Shown here piece by piece: positions 13,601 through 22,800 of a stretch of DNA of 64,000 nucleotides (position 1 is its first letter; each line of letters opens with the position of its first letter). The stretch spans positions 9,729,731 through 9,793,730 of the forward strand of contig NW_024881283.1 in assembly GCF_018691265.1 (NCBI RefSeq), given 5' to 3'. Below the pieces are notes generated by a model. It was not told the origin of the DNA. It ran no database searches and was given only the letters and a program-made list of their open reading frames with translations. The position numbers and the translations under genes were made by a program. Source of the DNA: Tyto alba (taxonomy: Eukaryota; Chordata; Aves; Strigiformes; Tytonidae).

Positions 13601-14531
13601 TTGTGAACGCTACATGCACACAGGGAAATATATCACCTCTTGGTGAAGATATGGCCTCAGAACGCTTGCAGGAACTTAGCAAGTTTCTCCGAGAAGTCAG
13701 AATCCACATTTTTTCTTTTTTTTCTTTAAATAAAACAAAACCCACACAATCTATTATGTGAAAACTTCCATGCAAGCCACTAACTTGGTTATTTACTTGA
13801 GCAGGAGGTTGGTTACTCAAGTTTCAACAGGAAATAAAAAACCAAACATAACAATTGCCTGTAGGCAAATAGAGAATATTGACATACTGTGTGTAGGGAG
13901 AGTATTAAACATCTGAGGGCTAAAAAAAACCGTTCCTGCCTACCAAATTGTTTTGAGTGTTCCTTAGGTGAAATTATTTTCCAGATTATCACTTGTCTCT
14001 CTTGGAAAAAAGAAAAAAAAAAAAGATTCTCAGCTCAGAGAAAGCTGAGATACAGGCCAAGTGCCAGCACCACGTGTGAACGTGCACAACAGTAGGAGAC
14101 AGACAGACACCCTGCTGCTGACCACTTGGCTATTCAAAATAGCTGCTGGTTATCAGAGAAATGCAGTGTTATAAAAAGGGACCCCCTTGTGCCCCACATC
14201 TACCCTTTTGACAGCCCGTTTAGTAACTATTAAGGGTTCAGGTTGGTTGGCTGGTTTGTTTGTTTTTAAACCAGCTACAATGTCTAGCAGCAAATAATTT
14301 CACTTTCCTCTTAGAATATTTTAAACAAGTGAGAGGGATAAATATAATAAAAAATATAGACACAGTCCCAGAGAGAACAGGAGAATCACCTGCTGAGGAG
14401 CACAAGGCACACAGGCAAGCACACAGGTAGAACAGCTGCAGACTTCTCAGCTCTCTTGCAGGTTTTCCCAGGCAGTATCGTGACAGAAATCGGGCGCTAA
14501 TGCTGAACTTGGCTTCCAACCTCTTCTCCAT
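1345..14531 (-). CDS. KIAA0319L: KIAA0319L (dyslexia-associated KIAA0319-like protein), partial: N-terminal coding exons
   Basis: Three coding exons are visible on the minus strand: 14531-14390, 8596-7914 and 1615-1345. Phases join cleanly (142 + 683 + 271 bp), giving the first 365 residues. The product begins MEKRL, as in the mammalian protein. It has a hydrophobic stretch near residues 31-47 (signal/anchor region), a MANSC domain with eight cysteines (56, 87, 91, 92, 97, 107, 112, 118), then a basic and Ser/Thr/Pro-rich stalk. Family knowledge: KIAA0319L is a type I membrane glycoprotein of the Golgi, endosomes and cell surface with five PKD repeats and a C-terminal transmembrane helix; in mammals it is the host receptor used by adeno-associated viruses. 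The PKD, transmembrane and tail exons must lie left of base 1. The position head-to-head with NCDN is as in human. The stalk is poorly conserved against the human protein, so an additional small in-phase exon between 1616 and 7913 cannot be excluded. Confidence 0.9.
1760..2730 (+). mobile_element. CR1 LINE fragment (3' portion)
   Basis: The segment starts in the reverse-transcriptase region (gtggggtcccacccggggat..., then 'tttaatatcttcatc') and runs through the typical CR1 3' part ('ggagagggcccagagaaggg', 'ctgagagaactgggtttgctcagcc', 'cccctccaac'). It ends in the CR1 tail ttctatgattctgtg at about 2728. It is 5'-truncated, as most CR1 copies are, and has many stops and indels, so it is an old inactive copy. 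It lies antisense to KIAA0319L, in the intron between the MANSC and stalk exons. CR1 is the dominant LINE of birds and is also common in turtles and crocodilians. Confidence 0.93.
3729..3800 (+). repeat. Possible MIR/CORE-SINE fragment
   Basis: The stretch 'cttgggcaaatcatttcttctctccatatctca' resembles the conserved MIR core (cttgggcaagtcact...ctcag). Degraded and short. Confidence 0.35.
4725..4830 (+). repeat. Possible MIR/CORE-SINE fragment
   Basis: 'tggcctgggacaaatgaccc...ctccctgt...gtctgtaagac' follows the order of conserved blocks in the MIR core and 3' region. Weak match by eye only. Confidence 0.3.
7914..8596 (-). CDS. KIAA0319L: KIAA0319L MANSC-domain exon
   Basis: The acceptor CTTTCTCAG precedes base 8596 and the donor CAG|GTAAGT follows 7914. 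The exon codes for residues 48-275. Residues about 55-120 form the MANSC domain with eight cysteines, a CC pair at 91-92 and the [11 protein letters not shown] core. Asn-X-Ser/Thr sequons occur at N52, N111 and N121. The rest is charged and low in hydrophobics, including an Arg/Ser-rich patch. The MANSC domain (motif at N-terminus with seven cysteines) is a secreted-side module of largely unknown ligand. Confidence 0.93.
8597..14389. other. KIAA0319L intron before the MANSC exon
   Basis: About 5.8 kb, AT-rich, without recognised exons or clear repeats. Small ORFs (for example 12251-12586, 12441-12833, 13446-13820) show no conserved motif and no flanking splice pattern that would join them to the gene. 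Confidence 0.65.
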
Positions 14532-14556
14532 GGCCTTTGAGGGCAGCAGCAGGGTT
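14390..14556 (-). CDS. KIAA0319L: KIAA0319L start-codon exon
   Basis: The acceptor TTTCTAG precedes base 14556 and the donor CAG|GTGATT follows base 14390. The first 25 bases are 5' UTR; the ATG is at 14531-14529 and 142 bases code for residues 1-47 plus one base of codon 48. The encoded segment is basic at first and then hydrophobic and Cys/Leu-rich, fitting a signal peptide or signal anchor. An in-frame Met 17 codons upstream would lie in the preceding intron and is not used. Confidence 0.85.
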
Positions 14557-15670
14557 CTAGAAACATATAAGATATGAAACACAAAACATCCACTGGCAAT
14601 TGATATGCTCTTGCACAGATCCAGTTGACATTAGGAAAAGCATGGACCATTTGCAGAGGAAAAGGAACATCTTATCTGTTGTGACTTATTCCAGCTGCTG
14701 CTAAGTAACTATCAATGCACAATACTAAAGTGAAACCCACAGTAGGAAAGTTTTCAGCGTTGAACTGCAATAGGCCACCACAATAGCCTTTCCCATCACC
14801 CCTGTGATTTCTTCCTCCAGACCCCACTATTTTCAGTGGAAAAATATCTAATATCACAGTCCACTGGATTCCAAAGACGGTTTGGGAAATTTCCGTTTCA
14901 AATATGCCACAGGGAATGGACACCTCTCTAGCACCACGAGCACAACACAGGCACTGATACACCCAGCACATCTGCCGGGCGATGTCATCGCTCGCATGTT
15001 GGTGCTGGCTGGTACCAGCCAGAAACAAAACGAAACAAGAATACAGCAGTGCTGAGAGACACAGGGCTAAAGACCTGTTTTGCCTAATATTTCGCTTTGG
15101 AGGGCAGAAATCACCAGAGCATTGATGCTCCTTCTCAGCCTTCCTAACACCAAAGGCTCTTTTACAGCCTCATATGTTACTGAAATCTAAAGCAGCACTA
15201 GGTGATGCGATATGAAAACGTTAATTATTTTGCAGGCAATAAGCATCAGCTATTGTCAAAGAGTAATGAAGCACTATTAGGCACAGGGAGATAAGCCTGC
15301 CATTTCTGAAGAATCAGAAGAAAACACTGTTACATTTCAGTGCGCTGCCTGAACACCCGTCATTTGCTAAACCTCGAGGGAATTTCACTCGACCGTCGGT
15401 CAGCGAAGAGCCCGAGCTGCCAGAGCACCGAAAGGGACGGACACGGGAGGAAAACTTCACGGCGACAGCTGTAAAACCGCGGCTGCTCTGCCAACAGGTC
15501 GTTAAGGAAACTTCCCCCCCCCTCCCCTCTCCCCTCTCCGCCAGCCCCTCGCTACCCCGAGCGCTGCCCGCGGGGGCTCGGGGCGCGGGACAAGCCAAGG
15601 GCGGAGGCCCCGGCGCGGAGCCACCCGCGGCCTCAGAGCCTCCAGGGCCGGGCGGGAGGAGGGAACGTAC
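14557..15670. other. KIAA0319L first intron (5' UTR intron)
   Basis: AT-rich up to about 15,330, then the edge of the CpG island. No supported coding content. Confidence 0.5.
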
Positions 15671-15800
15671 CAGGGGCTCATGGCGCGGCGGCGGGCTCAG
15701 GCGGGCTGCGGGGCCGGGCCGGGGGGCAGCGCGGCCTCCTGCCCCGCGGCCATGGCGGCGGCGGCGAGCCCGCTCACCCGGAAGCTGAACCGCCGCCTCT
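15671..15800 (-). other. KIAA0319L: Probable untranslated first exon of KIAA0319L
   Basis: A donor site reading CTG|GTACGT on the minus strand lies inside the CpG island, with the last exon base at 15671. It would splice to the acceptor at 14556 in front of the start-codon exon. The upstream limit (transcription start) is not visible; 15800 is a guess. The exon contains two upstream ATGs, at 15753 and 15681 (see findings). Confidence 0.45.
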
Positions 15801-16147
15801 TCCCCCCACCCCCCGCAACCGGGACCGCCTCCGCGGGTGCCGCCCGGTCAGGGCCGGGGCTGCGGAGCCGGCGGGGCGGGGCGGCGGGGCCCGCCCGCAG
15901 CCAGCGGGCCGAGAGGGCCGCGCAGCCACCGGGGATTTGCCCACAGGCCGCGCGGGGGCGGCGGCTTCAGGGACCGCGCAACAAGGCGGCAGGCGGTTGG
16001 CCGGCGGCGCGCTGGCGGCGCGCGGATTGGCTGGGAGGCGGCACGGGACGCCGGTGAGGGAAGGGGGGGGGGGGGGGGAAAGGGGGGAGGCTGAGAGCCC
16101 GGCGGCGCCGGTTTTACTCCGCCGCCTGTAAACCGACAAACCTGGCC

Positions 16148-16249
16148 ATGGCCTCGGACTCCGGAGACAGAAACTCGACGCTGAAGAGGTGCCTCGGCGT
16201 GCTCAGAGACGCGAGAAACGACAGCGAGCAGTTCGCAGCCCTGCTCCTG
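16148..16249 (+). CDS. NCDN: NCDN coding exon 1
   Basis: Residues 1-34, from MASDSGDRN to EQFAALLL. The donor is CTG|GTGAGG. The following 395-bp intron is GC-rich and contains no other recognised feature. Confidence 0.93.
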
Positions 16250-19200
16250 GTGAGGAACGGCGGCGGGCCCGCGCCGCGGGCGCCATCGCCTCAGGAACGG
16301 GCTGGGGGGGTGGAAAGGCGAAACCCGCCGCGGGAATGTGCCCGAGCGGCGTTCGCCCCCGTGCTGGCTGGCCTGGGGGGCTTCGGGACAGAGCGTTTCA
16401 GTGCCTTGGTGCTCCCAGCAGCGAAGCGAAGGGAGCCCGGCCTCGGCTTGTCTGTGCTGAGGCTTAGTCAGCATTGCCACGCTCTGGTAAAGCCCTGGAT
16501 TAGCACTTAAACCAAGTGCCCAGCTCAGCGGCCTCTTCTCTGTACTCATAAAAGTTGTTCACGCTTCCTAGTTGCCTTTTCAGTCCTGTAAATTTAGCAA
16601 AGCCTCTTGCTATGCTGTGCTCTCACCCCTGGTTTGCCTTACAGGTGACCAAAGCGGTCAGAGCTGGAGATGTTGATGCTAAGACCCGTCGCCAGATTTT
16701 TGATGCAATTGGATTCACGTTTCCGAATCGCCTGCTCGTCTCCGGGCAGCCCCCGGCAGGTTGCCCCGAGCACACCTTCCGGGCACTGGGCCTTACTCTC
16801 TTGGCTTGTTTCTGCACCGATCCCGAGTTAGCTGGTCACTCCCAGATCCTGAACAAAATCCCAACCTTCAATGACATCCTGGTTTCCCCCTGCAATCCGG
16901 ACAGCACGTCCATGATTGATGATGTATACCAGTGCCTGAGTGCTGTCATGGCCACTGCCAGGGGCCCCAGATTGTTGGTGACCAAAGGGACGGTGTCTGC
17001 CCTGTGCCAGGCCTACATGAATTGCAGTTATGGCTCTGACCGTGCCTTGACGCTGCTCTTGGGGCTGTTGGCCACAGCAGAGGCGAAGTGCTGGCAGAGA
17101 GACGCTCCACAACTCCTGGCTGTGCTGAGCAAGCTCTCCGATGATTTTCTCAAGACTGAAGACATGACCAAATTTGAGCTGTGTGAGGTTCTGCCTCACT
17201 TCATCCCCCTGTCGCCACCGCTCACACAGGACTCGCAGGGCTCTGAGAGCCTCCATAGACTTTACAAAGGGCTGGCTAACATCTTGGGCAGCAAGCTGAG
17301 CCAGTCGCAGCGGGACCCTGCTCTGAAGCTTGCTGCCTGCCTCGTGCAGGCCTGTGGGTCAGAGTGGATCCCAGCAGGGAGTGCTGGAAGTAAGTTCCTG
17401 GCCTTGCTGGTGAACTTGGCTTGTGTGGAGGTCCGCCTGACCCTGGAGGAGCCAGATCCCTTGGAGGCAGAGGGGAAAAAAGAAGTGATAACAGCCTGCT
17501 ATGTCCTTATTGAGATGGGGATCCAGGAGTGCCTGAGAGAAGAGAAACCACTGCTAGAAGAGGTGCAGAAGATGCAGCTCATGAGGATCATGGAGGAAGC
17601 ATTTGGAGCTGTAATATTCTACTTGAGACAGGTAATGCAGGGCTTTCAAGCAAAGAGCCTCGTTTTGGGGGTTTCTCTGGGAGGCTTTGGCAGCTGTTCA
17701 CTGGGATGCAGTGCATGGCCAAAGCTGTGTAGAGCAAAATAAGCATCTCGACCCACTTTGGTTTTCACACCTGCAGTAGCTCGATAGGACAGTGTCATTT
17801 TCTGTGTTCTTTCTTCTTCATGTAGGTTAAACAGGAGGACCTACAAGATCCTTTCGTATTTGCCTCTGTTCGGATCCTTGGAGCCTGGCTGGCAGAAGAG
17901 ACATCCTCCCTCAAGCAGGAAATCTGTGAGCTCTTGCCTTTCCTTGTTCATTATGCCAAGAAGCTTTTCAAAGAGGGCAGCTCAGCTGCAAGTCCTTCCC
18001 AGCGAGAGCTGGTCCGCACCGAGGACCCTGGCTTACCCAAGGATGCTCTGAGGTGCGTATTTAAGCACAGAGCTGATGTATTTTAGCACAAACCTACTCA
18101 AATTGTTTTCTATTTTCCATTCTCCCTGCAGTGCCAATTCTGCCTCTCTTTTCCCCCCCCCAGGTGGTTGCAAATGCAAGGCTTAGACCCATTTTACCTC
18201 ACGTTCCCAATTTCTTTCCCCTTCCAGATTTCTGCTACCTGGCTTTTGCCACTTAACAGCAGAGGATGGGCCCCGGGACATCCTCATCTCAGAAGGGGCA
18301 CCAGCGCTGCTGTGTGAGTACTTCCTGCATCAGTGGGAGGTGCTGACCTCCAAGCCCGGGTCTCTGGCTCCACTGACAAGCACTGAAATGAGTCTACAGA
18401 CTGCGTGTGGGATTTTCCTTAACCTGGTCGTGACTGCACCAGACCTCATCAGGTAACAAAGCCACAGGAGCTTGCTTTTAAGATCATCAGTGGGAAGAAA
18501 GAGGGTGCACTGTGAAATGAGCTTGCAGGATCTTTTGAGACACTGGGCCGAAAAAGGGACATCCCTTTTTCAACACCAGTTACTTTAATTTTTGGTGCTA
18601 CATTTAACCTTGACATTTTCAGGTGCTTCTGGCTCTGTTTAGAAAATGTGTCTCAGTTCACTTTCTCTCTAGGCGAGACAAAACCTTTTCCTCCCTGATG
18701 GACATGTTGCTTAAGTCTCTTCCTCTTCTGCTGCCCCAGACGGATCACCTGGTTCTGGCAGCCAACGTTGCCACTCTGGGCCTGATGATGGCCAGGATCC
18801 TTGCAAATTCAGCAGGTAAGAAGAGTTCCCACTGTCAAAGCTGCACGTTGCTATGCACAGGCAGAGACCAGGGTCTGGATGATTAGGAAATACAAGGGGA
18901 ACAGGTCCAGTTTCTGCCGTCGGAAAAGTGATGAACCCAAAAACCCGGAGGAGCAAGGAATATGGAGAAAATTCAGCAGGCCGATGGGTTGGGATTAGGA
19001 GATTTCTAGGGCAGGAGGGTGGTACTGTGCGCTCCCTGAAAGCCCTGCTGCAGGCAGACCCACCGGCGGGTCCCTCCTTTGCCCAAGCAAGCTCTGTATC
19101 GAGTCATTTCCTTTTTCTTCCAGCTCTTCAGGGAACGCAGGCTGCCAAGGAGTTTTTCGGAGCCGCCATTCGCTTCCTGTCACGAGCTCACACCTCCCAC

Positions 19201-19560
19201 ACAGACCCCGGCAGCGACGGCTCCGCCGTGGCCGTGGCTCCTGCCTACGCGGGTGCCTGGGCTGACATCCGTGAGCTCTGGTTCCTGGGGATGCAAGCCT
19301 TGGCCGCCTGCGTGCCGCTTTTCCCCTGGCTGCCCCAAGCTGTCCTCCAGGCGCGGTGGCTGGAAAGCCTCTCCGAGTTACTGACCCGCCTCGCTCCGGC
19401 CTCGCTGGATTTTGAACTGGTCGCCGCTTTCCAGGGCGTGTTGGTAGAGCTGGCCAGAGCCAGCCAGTCGTGCAGGGACGTGATCCTGTCGCACCGCGGC
19501 AGGGAGTGGGCCAACCTCTACGGTATGGCGGCGCTGGAACAGTGTCTGTCTGAGCCCTGA
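16148..19560 (+). CDS. NCDN: NCDN, neurochondrin, complete
   Basis: Six coding exons: 16148-16249, 16645-17631, 17826-18052, 18228-18452, 18673-18815 and 19124-19560. The sum is 2121 bp, an open frame of 706 residues plus TGA; the human protein is 729. All introns are GT-AG. Conserved stretches include [75 protein letters not shown] and the exact C-terminus [11 protein letters not shown]. Family knowledge: neurochondrin is a leucine-rich, armadillo-like helical cytosolic and membrane-associated protein of neurons. It promotes neurite outgrowth, inhibits CaMKII phosphorylation and modulates group I mGluR and MCHR1 signalling. The start is the ATG at 16148 (gccATGG context); an in-frame stop at 16055-16057 lies upstream with no other ATG between. 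This start equals the internal MASD start of mammals. It lacks the longer MSCC N-terminus (see findings). Confidence 0.97.
16645..17631 (+). CDS. NCDN: NCDN coding exon 2 (main helical region)
   Basis: Acceptor TTACAG|GTG, donor CAG|GTAATG; 987 bp, phase 0 at both ends, residues 35-363. It carries nearly half of the protein: Leu-rich helical segments of the neurochondrin fold, including [11 protein letters not shown] and [19 protein letters not shown]. Confidence 0.96.
17826..18052 (+). CDS. NCDN: NCDN coding exon 3
   Basis: Acceptor TGTAG|GTT, donor GAG|GTGCGT, residues 364-438 plus two bases of codon 439. It contains the conserved [21 protein letters not shown] segment, followed by a less conserved Ser-rich loop. 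Confidence 0.94.
18228..18452 (+). CDS. NCDN: NCDN coding exon 4
   Basis: Acceptor CTTCCAG|ATT, donor AG|GTAACA, residues 439-513. It encodes [20 protein letters not shown] and continues to [13 protein letters not shown], matching the human order. Confidence 0.94.
18673..18815 (+). CDS. NCDN: NCDN coding exon 5
   Basis: Acceptor CTCTCTAG|GCG, donor CAG|GTAAGA, residues 514-561. It encodes [16 protein letters not shown] and [16 protein letters not shown]. The following 308-bp intron holds nothing recognisable. Confidence 0.94.
19124..19560 (+). CDS. NCDN: NCDN coding exon 6 and stop
   Basis: Acceptor TTCTTCCAG|CTC, residues 562-706, TGA at 19558-19560. It encodes [37 protein letters not shown] and the terminal [11 protein letters not shown]. 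Confidence 0.95.
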
Positions 19561-19821
19561 AGAGCCGGCAGCACCCTGGTGTGGGAAATGCACACGATCT
19601 GTTCAGCATTTCTCACGCACCCTTCGGTGACAGACGGGGACAAAAAAAACCCAAACATGTAAATCTCCAAACTTCATAAAACTGGTGCGATGCAGCAGAG
19701 CTCGGCAGGATTTGCACTGTCCACAACATGACGTGCAGAACCATTGCTGCCTCGGAACATTTCAGCATGCACCTGCTTGACCTTCTGTCAGTATTTCTTC
19801 TTAGAAACAGCTTGGTTTATT

Positions 19822-19827
19822 ATTAAA
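19822..19827 (+). promoter_or_regulatory. NCDN polyadenylation signal (ATTAAA)
   Basis: ATTAAA lies 262 bases after the stop, followed by a T/GT-rich stretch ('ctttttctgttgctttg'), the expected layout for a cleavage site near 19,840-19,850. This would give a short 3' UTR of about 0.3 kb. Confidence 0.6.
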
Positions 19828-19849
19828 GACTTTTTCTGTTGCTTTGTTT

Positions 19850-22800
19850 TTCAAACTCCTGCAGTGTTGGGATTTATTTCTGCCCAGGGCCCTCAGAGGC
19901 TGCCTGCTTAACACACACTCCCAATTTTGTCACAGTAAGCCCTTCAGGATGTCACTTTATTTTATGTCAGAGGCCTGCACGTTAGTAAAGTAACTTTGCA
20001 CTACATAGAGAAGCCTGCAAAAGGCAGGAACAGGAAAAGCTTTAATATTTACCAATAGCCGTGAGAATGACTGTAACTTAGCACAGACCCATCCCCTGCT
20101 GGTGTGAGGATGCCCAAAAGCCCTTCTGCCGTGTTGTGGGACAGCCCCCGTGCTCACATCCACCACTGGTACCATCAGCCCAAATTCCTGCCTAGAAAAC
20201 CTTCCCAGGGCCACTTGCTGCGGCGTGTTTTTGCCCTGGGAACCACCCGCACAAGGCAGGGCCCCGGGACCCCGTGTTTGCTCAGGCTCCCGCTCGCTGC
20301 AGGGCTGGGACGGGTTTTCCACTCGCGCCGGGTTCAACCTGCAAAGTCCTGGGGCTCCCCATCGGGTAGGGATTGCGAGAGCAGAAATGCCCGAGTTACA
20401 CCCCGCTGACTCCCTGCCCGTGGAGGAGTCGTTTGCTTTACAAAAGAGAAAGGCCACGGTGGGAGGAAACCACCTGTAGCACTGGCTTTGCAACCGGGGC
20501 TGCCTGCTCTTGGGTGCCCTGGGAGCCTGAGCATAAACCCCCGCTCAGCAGCGGCCGGGCCGGGGTGCCCGAGCCCGGCTTGGGGAGGCAGAGCTGCCGC
20601 TCGGGATGCAGCCGGGCCCGGGGAGAGTTTTCCACCAGGTGTCAGTCGAGGAGCTCGGTGGGAGCAGCAGCCTCACCCGCCGGCTCTCCACCCGGACCAA
20701 GCACCGACCCCGGCTGCCCTCCAAACCCACGCTGGTTCGATTGAGAGAAAAATCAAGCGAGGGGCTCTCTCAAAAGGAGGGCTGAGGCTGGGTGCATTCC
20801 TGCTTTATACCGTATTTTTAGCTCGCTGCTTTATGAAAGCAAATGCCTTACACAACCCGAGAGGAGGCGTCTGCTGTTGCTCAGGAAAAGTATCTTTCTG
20901 ATCTTTCCAGCTCAGTCCTGAAAAGTTAATGCAAGTTGCAACAAAGGTGGTTGCTACCAGAAGAAAGCGATGCAAGCCAAACAAGCAAATGAGCCTCCTG
21001 GCCTTGGAAGAGAGCATAACTCTGCTTGAGCGTGGGCTGGGAGAGTCTCCCCATCCTGCCAAGAACATCTCATCCCTGCACCGCAGGGAAACATCAATGC
21101 ATTGGGAGAGTCAGAAACGCATTTCACATTATCAGAAAAAAAAAAAAAAAAAAAAAAACAACATCCAAACCCTCAAATGCTTTACCTTCAACTCTTCCCA
21201 GTCCTGTGTCCTCTGTCTCTGGTCAAAAGCTGTGGGCTTCCCATTAATGAAAGGCTATCATTAGTGCTAATGAGAGATAGCTGCCCATATCAGGAGGAGG
21301 GTGCTCTCCTCTCTCCCCCAGCGCTGCACGGCTCAGCAGTGCTGCTTGGCCGTCGTTCATCCCCGCGGGCAGGGGTAGGAGCTCCCACAGCACCTGACTG
21401 GGGATCCAGCCTGGGCCTGTAGGACCCCATCCAAGACCAAGAGCGGTCCTAGACCTGGAGGCCTTTGGCTGCTCGTCTTTAGTGCCCAGGTAGGCTACCT
21501 GGGAGCAAACCAAGAGCCCAGGGAAGTCCACCAGTTTATCCTTCACCGCATCCCAGGGCAGTGGGGTTTGGCCACCAGTAGGAGACTGGAGAGGAGCACC
21601 TGGCCCTCACCCTAATTCTCTTCAGCAGAAAGTGCCATCAGGTGTGCGAAGACCCATCCACGCCTGGCCAGAGCTGCACCCTCTCGGAGACCCTGATGGC
21701 TCAGCCTGTGGTTGTGTCTTTGCCTAACACAAACCGCACTCCCCATCACGCTCCTCCTGACAGCGGACGGGGTGAGACACTGGCCTTGCCCTGGGATGTT
21801 ACCAGGCTGGATGCCAGAGATGTGTTGCGTAGATGCTGGCATTGCTTGAGCAATATCACTGCTCTCTCGTGCCACGACACCACTTTCCAAACACGTTATC
21901 AGACAGAGCACCCCTAAAAGGCTGTTTTCCCTCCCCCTTGGGCTCTGACAACGGGGAGCACAGCACGTTCAGGAGGGGAGAGCACAGGAGCTGGTGGAGG
22001 CCTCTCGCCACGCGGGTGTCTCCGTTGGCTCTGCCCGTGCCGGTCTGCAGGCCCCGGCGTGCCCGGGGTGGCTCAGCCCAGCGCGAGGGAGATGCTGCCC
22101 CAGCAGCCTGGCCAAAGCTTCAAAGGCTGCAGGGTGACTCCTTGGCCACCCCGAGCTTTGCGAGCCCAACCGCAGGTTCTGCCACCGGCAGCTGGCATCT
22201 GTGGGCATCGATCCTCTCGTGCCAGAGAGGTGGATGATGGCATCACCCAACGTCCCCCGCCTGCCCCAGCGCCTTGGGATCCCAGCACGGAGTGGGATCG
22301 CGACCAGCAACACCCGGAGCAAACCGTGCTTTATCTCCCAATGCATTTTCAACACCAGGGCGAGCTCTCCAGGAACAAGATGATCATTCACCGTGGCTTG
22401 AACGAGATGGATAAGGCCCCAGAGGAGCAGATGTACATTCTCTCTCGCTTTGACAGATTAAATGTCATAATGCCATTGCAAACCCAACCGTGGCATACAT
22501 TATCTTACAGTATTTATTCATATCACCCCAAAAGCACTGGCAATAAAATTAAATATTTCATGAGGTTGCTATTTGGCTGCTGCACTGCAGGAACCAAGCG
22601 CAGCCCCCTCCCACAAATCTCTTGCTACGGTTTGTAGCAGGGGTGGTGGCGGGGGGAGGCCTCAGCACTGAGGGGGGCTGCCCCGGTCCCTTCCCACCCC
22701 TTGACAGGGTTCCCATCCTTCTCTTCAAAGCCCTGCCCAGCTCTCCAGCCCCATAGCAAGGAGCTTCCTTCCCCACCTGGATTCCTGGGGAGGGGATGTG

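Larger units (their letters stand above)
15340..16260. promoter_or_regulatory. CpG island, probable bidirectional KIAA0319L / NCDN promoter
   Basis: A sharp rise in GC and CpG density from about 15,340 covers the 5' ends of two divergent genes: the KIAA0319L donor at 15671 (minus) and the NCDN start codon at 16148 (plus). Visible elements include GC-box runs at about 15871-15886 (Sp1-type), an inverted CCAAT box (ATTGGCT, 16026-16032) about 120 bp before the NCDN ATG, and a G16 homopolymer at 16063-16078. No TATA box is seen. The arrangement matches human NCDN and KIAA0319L, which are also head-to-head. Transcription starts cannot be fixed from sequence alone. Confidence 0.75.

Noticed and set aside
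15774..16549. Minus-strand frames of 121 and 233 codons across the NCDN start
   Set aside because: GC-rich shadow frames; NCDN exon 1 on the plus strand is conserved and the minus gene's first exon ends at 15671.
20104..20901. Overlapping ORFs downstream of NCDN, both strands
   Set aside because: Proline/arginine-rich shadow frames in GC-rich intergenic DNA, after the NCDN poly(A) signal and without splice or domain support.
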